NCBI GenBank assembly: GCA_018223365.1
Contig: JAGTTP010000001.1
Span: 310,001 to 374,000 of the forward strand
Length of the DNA stretch: 64,000 bases
DNA from: Clostridiaceae bacterium Marseille-Q4145
GTDB lineage: Bacteria > Bacillota > Clostridia > Lachnospirales > Lachnospiraceae
Direction of reading: 5' to 3'
A program made the translations under genes and the position numbers. Under the pieces are notes generated by a model that was given only the letters and a program-made list of their open reading frames with translations, was not told the origin of the DNA and ran no database searches. The stretch's first letter is position 1; each line of letters starts with the position of its first letter. Positions 43,667 to 52,432 of this stretch are shown piece by piece.

Positions 43667-45016
43667 TTATGAATTATAAACGTCTTTGTCGATGCTTCCC
43701 TCAGATGCATTTACAATAACGTTAACTGCTGCATCACCAATAACATTCAGCGGCAGCAGTGCCATCTCAACCGGTCTGTTGATAGCCAGAACCAGTGCAT
43801 AACCAAGAAGGCATACATCGGAAGTCCAGCCCATACCAGAAAGTACGGTAAAGATCATGGTAGTACCGGCTACCGGAATTGCCGGAGTACCAGCTGCTGC
43901 GCAGATGGAAAGCAATGCCATTACCAGCATGTTTGCCGGAGTTACATTGATGCCTGCTGCAGTTGCGATAAAGGTAACCGCAAACATATGCATCATGGTA
44001 GTACCATTCATATTGATGGTCATACCGGTCGGAAGTACGAAACTTGTAATCTCCTCAGAGCATCCCAATTCATTCAGGTTGGTAGAGGTATTCAGCGGCA
44101 GGGTTGCTGCAGAAGAGTTTACGGAGAATCCGAAAATACCAACTTTCAGCATCTTCTGAAGGAATTTCATCGGATTCAGTCCTGTGGTAACAAAGATACC
44201 TACCGGATACAGGATTGCACAGGTAGCAAGTAACGTAACCATGGAAACTGCCACATATGCTGCTGCCGGAGCAAGATACTCTGCACCATAAATAGCGAAG
44301 GTTCTGGTAACCAGACAGAATACTGCTACCGGTCCGATCTTGTTGATCAGGAAGTTCAGATAAAGCTGGATCACCTCGTTTGCGCTCTCAAATACTTTTT
44401 TCAGCGGTTCTGCTTTCTCGCCCAGTACGTTCATGCAGATACCAATGACAACTGCAGTAAATACAACTGCAAGAATACTGTTGTTCGTGCTGAATGCAGA
44501 TGTGATATTGTTCGGAACTGCATTAACAATAACTGCCAGCGGATTGAATGCATCAATGGTTTTTGCCTCACCAAGTCCGTCAGCAGCAAGCACTACATTG
44601 AACAGACCTGCAGATTTTACAAGGTATGCAACAGTACAAGCGATCAGTGCGCCAATTGCATAGAATGCAAAGAAACCAATCAGAGTTTTTACTGCAACAC
44701 GACCAATTTTGGTAGAGTCCGTAATACTGCAAAGTGCAAGGCTTAAGGATACAAGTACCAGCGGTACAATTGCAGCCTGAAGACCTTTCATGAAGATCTG
44801 ACCAATAATGTAGAAAATACCAATTGCGCCGATTCCGTCAGCAGCAGTGATATCCTGGAACAGAAGTTTGTTAATGGTAGACCATGTTGCTTCATTTCCG
44901 CCCTCCAACATATTCTGACGAACCATCATAAAGATCAGTCCAAGAACAATACCGCCGATCAGGGCTGCTAGCATTTTCTGAATAATAGGTCTTTCTTTCT
45001 TTTTCTCTTTTGCCAT
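43667..45016 (-). CDS. Dicarboxylate/amino-acid:cation symporter (DAACS family), copy 2
   Basis: 449 residues, longer at the N terminus (a basic stretch KEKKKERPIIQK before helix 1). DAACS hallmarks: GFSVNSSAATLPLNTSTNL, GMTINMNGTTMMHMFAVTF, and the late GTPAIPVAGTTMIFTVL hairpin. Related to but clearly different from copy 1, so the two may take different acidic amino acids or dicarboxylates. AGGAGG precedes the ATG. Single gene on its own transcript, 172 bases upstream of the aminotransferase gene with a terminator between. Confidence 0.92.
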   Translation of the reverse strand: MAKEKKKERPIIQKMLAALIGGIVLGLIFMMVRQNMLEGGNEATWSTINKLLFQDITAADGIGAIGIFYIIGQIFMKGLQAAIVPLVLVSLSLALCSITDSTKIGRVAVKTLIGFFAFYAIGALIACTVAYLVKSAGLFNVVLAADGLGEAKTIDAFNPLAVIVNAVPNNITSAFSTNNSILAVVFTAVVIGICMNVLGEKAEPLKKVFESANEVIQLYLNFLINKIGPVAVFCLVTRTFAIYGAEYLAPAAAYVAVSMVTLLATCAILYPVGIFVTTGLNPMKFLQKMLKVGIFGFSVNSSAATLPLNTSTNLNELGCSEEITSFVLPTGMTINMNGTTMMHMFAVTFIATAAGINVTPANMLVMALLSICAAAGTPAIPVAGTTMIFTVLSGMGWTSDVCLLGYALVLAINRPVEMALLPLNVIGDAAVNVIVNASEGSIDKDVYNS

Positions 45017-45184
45017 ACATTACCTCCTATGTACACCTTTATTTTTGAAACCCGGCTTTCTTGATGTAATGTAGTATAACATATGACCCTTATTTATGAA
45101 AATAGATAATCTTTTTATGAAAAATTAAGAAATTTTATATTTTCTACACAAACGCTCGTTTGAAGCACTTCTTTCTTATATATA

Positions 45185-45213
45185 GAATGCCAAAAAATTT
45201 TTTTGTGGCATTC
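45185..45213 (-). terminator. Possible terminator after the DeoR gene at 45245
   Basis: GAATGCCA pairs with TGGCATTC around an A/T loop; the following T-run is poor on the minus strand. Confidence 0.4.
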
Positions 45214-45244
45214 AGAAATTCCAATATTTTTTTTAAGTGTAACA

Positions 45245-46012
45245 TTATGATTCCGGATAAATCAGACGAACTTCCTTTTCCTGAAACATATCAATCCATT
45301 CTTGTGCCGGTTTCCGGTCTGTGATCACTGTGTCAATCTGAGAGTAATCCAGTACTCTTACAAATGCGACTTTATTGAATTTGGTATGATCTGCCAGAAG
45401 AATGGTTTTCTGTCCTCTTTTTACCAGAAGCCGCTTCAGCTCTGCTTCCTCTTCATTGGAATCGAAGACTCCGCCATCCACTTCCAGTGCCGTACAGCTG
45501 ATCAGTACCACATCCACATAATAGTTGCTCAGCACCTGCCGTACAATATTTCCCTGCATGGAAAAGGTATTTTTATTCACCTGTCCCCCCGTAGAAATAA
45601 TGCTTAACGCAGACTGATCCAATTCTCTGATAATTTTCACCGAATTCGTCAATACCGTAATATCTGGCCGATCTTTCATCATGCTGACCGCTTCCATCAC
45701 AGTGGAACTTGCATCCGCTCCAATGGCTGTATGCGGAGGAATCTCCTGCACTGCCAGCTTTCCAATGGTCATTTTTGCTTCCTTGTTGGTCTGTGATCTT
45801 CTCAGATAGTCCACATGGGCCGAAACTTTTTCAATATTCAAAACAGCTCCGCCGTAAGTCCGGTTGATTAATCCTTCCTGTTCCAGCTTTTCCAGATCTC
45901 GCCGAATGGTCTCCTCCGTCACACCATGCTCTTTACTCAGTTCTGAAACACTGATTTTTTTCTCTTTCCGTACCGCCTGACGGATCAGGGCAAGACGCTC
46001 TTTTTGTGCCAT
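45245..46012 (-). CDS. DeoR/GlpR-family transcriptional regulator (paralog A)
   Basis: 255 residues. N-terminal helix-turn-helix with the DeoR signature (VSELSKEHGVTEETIRRDLEKLEQEG) and a C-terminal sugar-phosphate sensor domain (GADASSTVMEA, LTNSVKIIREL, DGGVFDSNEEEAELKR, LLADHTKFNKVAFVR). It stands just beyond the 3' end of the Liv-sugar operon with its own promoter. It is a clear paralog of the DeoR at 56026. A ketose phosphate is the likely effector by family knowledge. Confidence 0.92.
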   Translation of the reverse strand: MAQKERLALIRQAVRKEKKISVSELSKEHGVTEETIRRDLEKLEQEGLINRTYGGAVLNIEKVSAHVDYLRRSQTNKEAKMTIGKLAVQEIPPHTAIGADASSTVMEAVSMMKDRPDITVLTNSVKIIRELDQSALSIISTGGQVNKNTFSMQGNIVRQVLSNYYVDVVLISCTALEVDGGVFDSNEEEAELKRLLVKRGQKTILLADHTKFNKVAFVRVLDYSQIDTVITDRKPAQEWIDMFQEKEVRLIYPES

Positions 46013-46100
46013 TCAAACACCTCCACATATTCTGTTTTGGAATATTCCCCCGAAAAACTGTTGCTTTTTTATTTGGAAATTTTCCCATTTTATTAGATTA

Positions 46101-46129
46101 ATTATACATAATTTAGGACAGAAAGTCAA
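46101..46129 (-). promoter_or_regulatory. Promoter for DeoR paralog A
   Basis: Minus strand TTGACT (46124-46129), 17-base spacer, TATAAT (46101-46106), about 90 bases before the gene. Confidence 0.7.
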
Positions 46130-46163
46130 AATCCTGTGTTGTCTTCCTGTATTTTTTTCATTG

Positions 46164-47099
46164 TCATAAAGCTCCGACACACAGGAACAAAATCGGAATT
46201 GTTACTGCACATGCCAGTGTGGAAACTGAGACAACTTCCGTTGCATAATCCGCATCCAGTCCATATTCTCTGGAGACCATAACTGCAATCGTCATAGATG
46301 GGGAGGCTGCCGTCAGCATCAACACAATGGATTCTGCTTCCGGCAGAAAATTTCTGGCTGCCAGATAAATTAAAATGGGTACGATAATCATTTTACCAAC
46401 CACATACATCAGTGCATGCTCCAGATTCGCAAGACTGCCCCAGTTCATAAAGCAAAGGCTTGCCCCCAGATAAATCATACCCAACGGTGTACTGGTTGTT
46501 CCCACCTGATTGATGGTATCGGTCAGAATCGGAGGCAGGCTCAGATTCAAAGTATTGAATAAAAATCCAGCCAGTACCGCAAAGGTAAACGGATTCAGCA
46601 CTTTTTTCAGTGTTCCGAATCCCTGATGCCCCTGTCCCCAGGTAAAAAGTGTAATTCCAAAAGTCCAGATCACCAGCGCTTCCAGTGAACATCCAAGCGG
46701 AATGTAAATGGTTGCCCTGGTTCCTTCATATAAAGCATAAATCAGCGGCAATACAACATATGCATAATTGCCGCTGACCATACATCCAAGATGGACATTA
46801 CTCTGTGGATATTTCATTTTACCAAGGCGAACAAACACAAGGCCAACCAGTGCCGCCAGTGGATAAATCGCCAACTGCCAAAGTACCATTCCCCTCAGTG
46901 ATATCAGATCAAAGAAGGTAACCTTCTGCTGCAGGAGCAGATTGAAGGATAAAATCGGAAGAATGATTTTCATCAGCAGATCCGAAAGTATCTTCAAACT
47001 GCTCTCCGTCAGTACGTGAATTTTAACTGCAAACACTCCCAACAACAGCAGCAGCAGAAGGTTGATGAGCTTTGGCACTATAATTGATAAATAGTCCAT
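46164..47099 (-). CDS. AEC-family (auxin efflux carrier-like) transporter
   Basis: 311 residues with about ten hydrophobic segments in two inverted halves; GCMVSGNYAYVVLPLIYALY in the middle and TAASPSMTIAVMVSREYGLDADYATEVVSVSTLACAVTIP near the end are typical of the AEC (PIN-like) family. Bacterial members move organic acids such as malate or malonate, direction uncertain. It is the last gene of the Liv-sugar operon, five bases after the aldolase gene, so it may export an acidic end product of this pathway. Confidence 0.87.
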   Translation of the reverse strand: MDYLSIIVPKLINLLLLLLLGVFAVKIHVLTESSLKILSDLLMKIILPILSFNLLLQQKVTFFDLISLRGMVLWQLAIYPLAALVGLVFVRLGKMKYPQSNVHLGCMVSGNYAYVVLPLIYALYEGTRATIYIPLGCSLEALVIWTFGITLFTWGQGHQGFGTLKKVLNPFTFAVLAGFLFNTLNLSLPPILTDTINQVGTTSTPLGMIYLGASLCFMNWGSLANLEHALMYVVGKMIIVPILIYLAARNFLPEAESIVLMLTAASPSMTIAVMVSREYGLDADYATEVVSVSTLACAVTIPILFLCVGAL

Positions 47100-47104
47100 T
47101 CTCT

Positions 47105-47932
47105 TTAGAATCCCAGCTGCTCCATTTTGTGTTTTACAACCTGTTTCTCATCATTTAACGGTCTCTGAAGAAGATCCTTGTATACGTAATCGTTCGGTCT
47201 CTCTGCCAGTTCCGCTCTCAGTCCTTTATCAAAAGCAACGCGGAGCGCTGTTCCGATATTGACTTTACAAACATGATAGCTGCGGAGTTTTACCAGCTGG
47301 TCATCCGGAAGTCCGGTGGAACCATGGATCACGAGAGGAATGTTTACCTCGTTCTGAATTTCTTCCAGCAGATCGAAATGGATGTTTGCCGTCTGGGTTC
47401 TCATCATATGAGTCGTTCCCACGGAAACTGCCAGGCAGCCACAGCCGGAAGCTTCTGCGAATGCCTTTGCTTCTTCAGGGCTTGTCAGCTGATCCTTATG
47501 CGTCGTCTTTCCGAGATATGCCACGGAACCGATTTCTGCCTCTACAGATGCTTTGTATTTTTCTGCACGTTTTACTACTTCCTGTGTGATGCGTACATTT
47601 TCTTCAAACGGAAGCTGGGATCCATCGAACATAACTGATGAGTATCCTGCATCCAGTGCTTTCCAGATTGCCTCGGTGGTATTTGCGTGATCCAGATGCA
47701 TCACAACCGGAACAGATGCGCGTTTCGCCATCTCCCGTGCCATCATTCCCCAGTAGTCGTATCCGATAAACTCCGATACGGCTGGGCTCGCCTGTAGAAT
47801 AATCGGTGCATTCATCTCTTCTGCTGCAGAGATCAGTGTCGGAATATCCGGAAAAACTGCAAGATTAAAAGCTCCAACTGCTGCATCTTTTTCCAGATAT
47901 TTTGGTAACAGTTCATCAAGTGTCATTAACAT
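47105..47932 (-). CDS. Class II ketose-bisphosphate aldolase (Fba/GatY/KbaY family), copy 1
   Basis: 275 residues, zinc-dependent. Metal and active-site segments: HLDHANTTEAIWKAL (HxDH), MFDGSQLPFEEN, EAEIGSVAYLG, SVGTTHM and VIHGSTGLPDDQ, with VNIGTALRVAF binding the phosphate. Splits a ketose-1-phosphate or bisphosphate into dihydroxyacetone phosphate and an aldehyde. It differs from the second copy at 58782 (HWDHGR instead of HLDHAN), so the two should act on different sugars. In the Liv-sugar operon. Confidence 0.9.
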   Translation of the reverse strand: MLMTLDELLPKYLEKDAAVGAFNLAVFPDIPTLISAAEEMNAPIILQASPAVSEFIGYDYWGMMAREMAKRASVPVVMHLDHANTTEAIWKALDAGYSSVMFDGSQLPFEENVRITQEVVKRAEKYKASVEAEIGSVAYLGKTTHKDQLTSPEEAKAFAEASGCGCLAVSVGTTHMMRTQTANIHFDLLEEIQNEVNIPLVIHGSTGLPDDQLVKLRSYHVCKVNIGTALRVAFDKGLRAELAERPNDYVYKDLLQRPLNDEKQVVKHKMEQLGF

Positions 47933-47973
47933 GGTCGTTTTCCCCTTTTGTGTTCAAATGTGTTCGGCTGCTT

Positions 47974-49320
47974 TTATCTCTCGCTCCAGTTCGGCATCGG
48001 AAATACAACATCTACGGTTGCATTCTTAGTCGGATATACAGTTCTGTAGTTTCCATCGGTCATCTGTACGATGAAAGAGTTTGCAGAAGTGTTCTGACCA
48101 TACTCATCGATAGAAATTCCATTCCACGGAATCGGAAGGGTGCTGGTATCTACATCCAGATTTCTGAGAGCCTCTCTTACCTGCTCCGGTTCAGTGGTTC
48201 CTGCCTGGTTGATTGCAAGGCCAAGAAGAAGAACATTGATCAAATCTTTTACATGACCTTCACTCAGTTCAGCTCCGTCAGGTGTAAAGTCTTTGTAAAG
48301 TTCAACCAGCTGCTTGCTTGCGTCTGTTTCAAGGTCAGAAGACCATCCTGCTGTGGTGCAGATATACTCGGTATCACCTGCCATCGTATCAAGGAAGTCA
48401 GTCTGGATAAATCCACCACGCTGTCCAAGGATCATCTTCGGTGCATAATTCTGCTCTTTGAAGGTCTTCAGATACAGGATAGCGTCAGAAGAATAGGAAG
48501 CCATGAAGATAACATCCGGGTTTGCAGTTTTAATTCTCAGTACCTCAGAGGAAACGTTAGTTGCGGAGGAAGAATAGGAGATATCCTCTACTACTTCAAA
48601 GCCATACTGCTCTGCATAGGTCTGCTCTGCAATTCTGATGTTTGCACCGAACTCGGTATCCTCAGATACAAGGGCTACGGTCTTGATGCCTGCATCCTGT
48701 GTATCGTTCAGCTCTTTCAGATATTTGAAGGAGTCCTCGATGTAGGTGTTGTCGTTCGGTCCGAAACGGAAGTACCACTCAAGTCCGGTTTCCGGAGCAG
48801 TCAGGGTCGGGGAAGATCCTGCAGTCAGAAGGGGAATACCATAGGTCTCGGTTACGACTGCTACTGCTTTGGTAACAGCACTGGTGTACTGACCGGTCAT
48901 AGCTACAACGCCCTGCTCCGTGATCAGTCGTTTTGCCTCAGAAGCTGCAGTGGTCGGATCCTGTTTGGAATCTGCGAATACCAGCTCGATCTTTGCGCCA
49001 TTCAGGTTTGGAAGTCCTGCTTCTTTTGCAAGGGCAACTGCCATCTCCGGATGCTCCTCGTTGATTACGGATGCCATCATTTCGCCTGCTGCTTTTACCT
49101 GCAGTCCGTAAGTTGCGTTAGCGCCGGACATCGGGGTAAGGAAACCGATCTTAATGGTCTCACCGGATGCAGTGTCGTCAGCGGCATCAGCTGCTGCATC
49201 ACTGGTGGCTGCGCTGTCAGAAGCGGTGTCGGATGATTCTCCGGTCGTTGAGCCGCCACAGGCTACCAGGCTGAGTCCCATTGCTGCTGCGAGAAACAGT
49301 GCTAAAATTTTTTTGTGCAT
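47974..49320 (-). CDS. Branched-chain-amino-acid-type ABC transporter substrate-binding lipoprotein
   Basis: 448 residues. Lipoprotein signal with lipobox LVAC (Cys about 21), then a Ser/Asp/Ala linker of some 35 residues, then a type I periplasmic-binding fold of the LivJ (HAAT) class: IKIGFLTPMSGANATYG, GQYTSAVTKAVAVV, GSSPTLTAPE, ALVSEDTEFGANI. It is separated from its permease/ATPase genes (52433-55752) by three sugar enzymes in the same operon, so its ligand is probably a sugar, polyol or sugar acid rather than leucine. Ligand inferred from context only. Confidence 0.9.
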   Translation of the reverse strand: MHKKILALFLAAAMGLSLVACGGSTTGESSDTASDSAATSDAAADAADDTASGETIKIGFLTPMSGANATYGLQVKAAGEMMASVINEEHPEMAVALAKEAGLPNLNGAKIELVFADSKQDPTTAASEAKRLITEQGVVAMTGQYTSAVTKAVAVVTETYGIPLLTAGSSPTLTAPETGLEWYFRFGPNDNTYIEDSFKYLKELNDTQDAGIKTVALVSEDTEFGANIRIAEQTYAEQYGFEVVEDISYSSSATNVSSEVLRIKTANPDVIFMASYSSDAILYLKTFKEQNYAPKMILGQRGGFIQTDFLDTMAGDTEYICTTAGWSSDLETDASKQLVELYKDFTPDGAELSEGHVKDLINVLLLGLAINQAGTTEPEQVREALRNLDVDTSTLPIPWNGISIDEYGQNTSANSFIVQMTDGNYRTVYPTKNATVDVVFPMPNWSER

Positions 49321-49360
49321 ACTTTTTTCCTCCCTGTTTTCATTTGTAGGTTTTGGATGG

Positions 49361-50233
49361 TTATTTTATGAAGACGCCTGCCTCTTTAAAAATTCTGTCC
49401 AGACAGTTCGCTGCTTCCTTTACCGCCTCATCAAGATCCATTTTTTCAAAGCGGTCTGTCGTAGGTGACATGGGTTCCACAATGACCGGGCCATCATAAC
49501 CTCTTTCATGAAACCGTTTCACCAGATCTGTGGAATCAATGATTCCGTTTTCATTGGGCATTGCCCGTTCTTTAAATATAAAATCCGATGTGGATGTTCC
49601 AACATACGCGTCATCCAGGTGAAGATTCACCACCCGATCCACATTATTCAGGAACAGATACAGATCATTATTTCCACCGCCTGATGTGTACCAGTGAATT
49701 CCGTCAAACACAAAACCGATTTTATGGCTGACACTGTCGGCCAGTGCCATGGCTCCTGCAAGATTACAGATAAACGGATATTTAAATTCGTGGTTGATCG
49801 TCGGCAGTCCCTGATATTCCAGACCATACTGGAATCCATTCTCATCCATGATATGGAAAATCTTTTTCAACCGATGATGATACCATTCAAAGTTCTCATC
49901 ATATTCTTTCTCATCGCTTCCCGGCCACAGGTGATTGTAGGCCTTGTCGCATCCTGACGCTTTCGCCCGTTCCAGCCATCTTGCCCACTGATCCAGTGCA
50001 GTTTCAAATTCTTCATCGCTTACTTTGAACATGTCGCAGGGTGCCATCATCAGTCCCCAGCGCATTCCCATGTCTGCAAGCCGTTTTCCCTGTTCCCTGG
50101 CTGCTTCCACACTTCCAAATGCGTGAGCCGGAACTTCAATTCCCTGAAAGCCATTCCGGTGTGCTGCTCCCAGCACCTCTTCAAAGGAATATTTATTCAT
50201 TCCCATGGTTCTTGGATTCAGATTTGCATACAT
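49361..50233 (-). CDS. Sugar-phosphate isomerase/epimerase (TIM-barrel, AP-endonuclease-2 family)
   Basis: 290 residues. The xylose-isomerase-like fold with a divalent metal site formed by Glu in YGLEYQG, Asp/His in FVFDGIHW, His in VNLHLDDAY and Glu in VIVEPM. Family members include UlaE-type L-xylulose-5-phosphate 3-epimerases, tagatose 3-epimerases and hydroxypyruvate isomerases. ATG at 50233 has GGAG upstream; the open frame continues into the neighbouring gene but without another plausible start. With the FGGY kinase and class II aldolase/epimerase beside it, an L-ketopentose route is a fair hypothesis. Confidence 0.88.
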   Translation of the reverse strand: MYANLNPRTMGMNKYSFEEVLGAAHRNGFQGIEVPAHAFGSVEAAREQGKRLADMGMRWGLMMAPCDMFKVSDEEFETALDQWARWLERAKASGCDKAYNHLWPGSDEKEYDENFEWYHHRLKKIFHIMDENGFQYGLEYQGLPTINHEFKYPFICNLAGAMALADSVSHKIGFVFDGIHWYTSGGGNNDLYLFLNNVDRVVNLHLDDAYVGTSTSDFIFKERAMPNENGIIDSTDLVKRFHERGYDGPVIVEPMSPTTDRFEKMDLDEAVKEAANCLDRIFKEAGVFIK

Positions 50234-50249
50234 CAGCTTCTCTCCTCTT

Positions 50250-50915
50250 TTACAGTTCCAGCGGTCTCTCCATGAGACGGATAATCTCTGTCTCCGGAAT
50301 ATCCACCGGTCCGCCCAGCAGATTTGCAATCAGAAGCTCTTTTCCAAGTTTTTCTGCAGAAACGATTCTCTGACATGCCAGGCCCAGATTCGATGCGATA
50401 CTTAATACACCATGGTTTGCCATCAGTACCAGGTTTCTGTGAAGTAGATACGGTCTTGCCTTTTCAATGATCTCTGTGGATCCCGGCATTCCGTAAGGTA
50501 CACACGGAATATCATGATAATGGAATAAAAGCTCCGGGTGACACTTAACTTCAATACTCTTATTTGCCACAGCGTAGCTGGTAAGAATCGGTGCATGGCA
50601 GTGAATACAAGCATTCACTCCCTCCTTCACCGTATAAGCACCTGCATGCATCAGAGTCTCGGAAGAAGGTTTTCCGGTTCCCCAGATTTTCTGATCTTTT
50701 ACCGGTTTTGAAAAATCAAAGGTTGAAAGATCAAATACACAGATGTTGTCGTAGGTCAGTGCCTTTTTGCTTGTTCTGCTCGGAGTGATATACATCAAAT
50801 CTCCATCTTTAATTGACAGATTTCCTTCAAAAGTGTTGACGAGCTCCTGATCCTGCATTTCTGCACCGACTCTCATAATCTCGTCCATCACCGCAGTATT
50901 AATTCTGCTGTCCAT
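50250..50915 (-). CDS. Class II aldolase/adducin-family protein (fuculose-phosphate aldolase or ribulose-5-phosphate 4-epimerase type)
   Basis: 221 residues. Zinc-site His are in ACIHCHAPILTSYAV (HxH) and LMANHGVLS; a Glu sits in SSETLMH (aldolase acid/base position), and NTFEGNLSIKDGD is the substrate loop. The family covers fuculose-/rhamnulose-1-phosphate aldolases and L-ribulose-5-phosphate 4-epimerases; the Glu would favour an aldolase. Two adjacent ATGs (50918 and 50915) follow AAGGAGG; the second has the better spacing, the first overlaps the kinase stop. Operon with the kinase and isomerase. Confidence 0.88.
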   Translation of the reverse strand: MDSRINTAVMDEIMRVGAEMQDQELVNTFEGNLSIKDGDLMYITPSRTSKKALTYDNICVFDLSTFDFSKPVKDQKIWGTGKPSSETLMHAGAYTVKEGVNACIHCHAPILTSYAVANKSIEVKCHPELLFHYHDIPCVPYGMPGSTEIIEKARPYLLHRNLVLMANHGVLSIASNLGLACQRIVSAEKLGKELLIANLLGGPVDIPETEIIRLMERPLEL

Positions 50916-52429
50916 CATGTCTCCTCCTTGAATAAATTTTTCTGTAGCATATATTGCAGCCGTTCTTCCCAATAAGAAGAAGGATTGCATTTGTAGATTC
51001 TGGTCTGACAGGATGCCCTTGCCACTTTGTTCAGCTCTGCTTCTGACCGTACCTCTCCTGCAGCATACATCTGCAAAAGCAGGTTGCCGCAGGCGGAAGC
51101 CCATGGGCTTTCTGCTGCTACCGGCACCCGGCAGGCATCTGCGAACATCTGAAGAAGCACTTCATTTCGGACTCCACCGTTCATAATTTCCAGGCGGGTA
51201 TAGGTCTTTCCTGTCAGTTTTGTAAGGTTATCAATACTGTGCCGGATATAAAGGGCGTAGCTCTCAAACAGGCACCTGGACACTGCATGGATTCCGATGA
51301 CAGGCTCCTGTCCTGTATCGATGCAGTATTCCCGGATGGTGGTCAGAATATCGGATTCTGATACCCGGAACCGGTCATCACTGATATTGATAAAGGTATG
51401 ATTGGAAGCCGTTTCTTTTACAGCATCACATACCATTTTGTAATCCAGCTTCGGGAAATCTTCCTTCCACTTTTCCATGCATCGTTCCAGAATCCAGAAT
51501 CCCGGAACATCCTTGCACAGTGAGTAGGTTCCAAAAACACCTCTCATATTTTTAAACTGTAAGCGGTAGCTTTCATCTGTCACTACCGGTTTCTTTACTC
51601 TTGCCCCGACAATGAAGGAAGTTCCCGTGCTTACAAATACTTTGCTTTCATCCAGCTCCGGAATTGCAGCCAATGCGGATTCTGTATCATGTCCCGCCAC
51701 TGTAATCACCGGTATTCCCTGAATTTCTGAAGGATGCTCATCCTTTTCCGTCTGATAGCGGTATGCAAATGTCTCTGTTACTTTTCCTTTCAGCACTCCC
51801 GGTTCAGAAAGCGGACCAAACATGGCAGTTGGAATTCCAAATTTATCCAACACCCGGTAATTCCAGTTTTCACCATTCTTTTCCAGTAAATAAAGCACGG
51901 AGGCAATGGTTTTCTCGGCTCCTGTCTCTCCTGTAATCAGATATTCCAGCAGGTTCGGAAGTGGAAGAAAGGTTTTTCCACATCGAATATTTGGCTGCTC
52001 TTCCAGTACATCTTCATACAGATGAAAAAGTCCTCTGGTTTTTATCGGAACATTTCCCATTTCCTCATACAGTTCCCTGTCCGTGAAATGCTCATGTACC
52101 CGGTCCATAATCTGGTCGATCCGCCGATCCCTGTAATGATGCGGCAGCATCAGCAGCTTTCCCTGCTCATCCAGAATTCCATAGCCATTACCATAGGTGT
52201 CAATTCCAAGTGAGATGCAATGGTAATGTTTCTGAAATCTGCAAAGTCCACGGTGAATCGTCTCCAACATGTGTTTTACATCTGCATATTCTCCATCCTC
52301 TTTTACAAGGGGCGGATTCTTTTCCGATATGGTATCCAGCACTTCCAGCTTTCCATTTTCGCAGGAAGCTGCTACCATTTTCATACCTGTCGCGCCGATG
52401 TCCACGGCCACGTAGACGGAAGTCTTCAT
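50915..52429 (-). CDS. FGGY-family carbohydrate kinase
   Basis: 504 residues, two ASKHA domains: AVDIGATGMKMVAA (phosphate 1) at the start, SLGIDTYGNGYGILDEQG, PLPNLLEYLITGE, the catalytic Asp in TVAGHDTESALAAIP, FVSTGTSFIVGA, and MNGGVRNEVLLQMFADACRVPV. The sequence resembles rhamnulokinase/fuculokinase/L-xylulose kinase more than glycerol kinase. It begins three bases after livF and overlaps the aldolase gene, so it is clearly in the transport operon. The sugar is unknown. Confidence 0.9.
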   Translation of the reverse strand: MKTSVYVAVDIGATGMKMVAASCENGKLEVLDTISEKNPPLVKEDGEYADVKHMLETIHRGLCRFQKHYHCISLGIDTYGNGYGILDEQGKLLMLPHHYRDRRIDQIMDRVHEHFTDRELYEEMGNVPIKTRGLFHLYEDVLEEQPNIRCGKTFLPLPNLLEYLITGETGAEKTIASVLYLLEKNGENWNYRVLDKFGIPTAMFGPLSEPGVLKGKVTETFAYRYQTEKDEHPSEIQGIPVITVAGHDTESALAAIPELDESKVFVSTGTSFIVGARVKKPVVTDESYRLQFKNMRGVFGTYSLCKDVPGFWILERCMEKWKEDFPKLDYKMVCDAVKETASNHTFINISDDRFRVSESDILTTIREYCIDTGQEPVIGIHAVSRCLFESYALYIRHSIDNLTKLTGKTYTRLEIMNGGVRNEVLLQMFADACRVPVAAESPWASACGNLLLQMYAAGEVRSEAELNKVARASCQTRIYKCNPSSYWEERLQYMLQKNLFKEET

Positions 52430-52432
52430 CGA

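Noticed and set aside
47902..49236. 444-codon plus-strand frame opposite the binding-protein gene
   Set aside because: Shadow of the substrate-binding lipoprotein; no ribosome site or recognisable domain.
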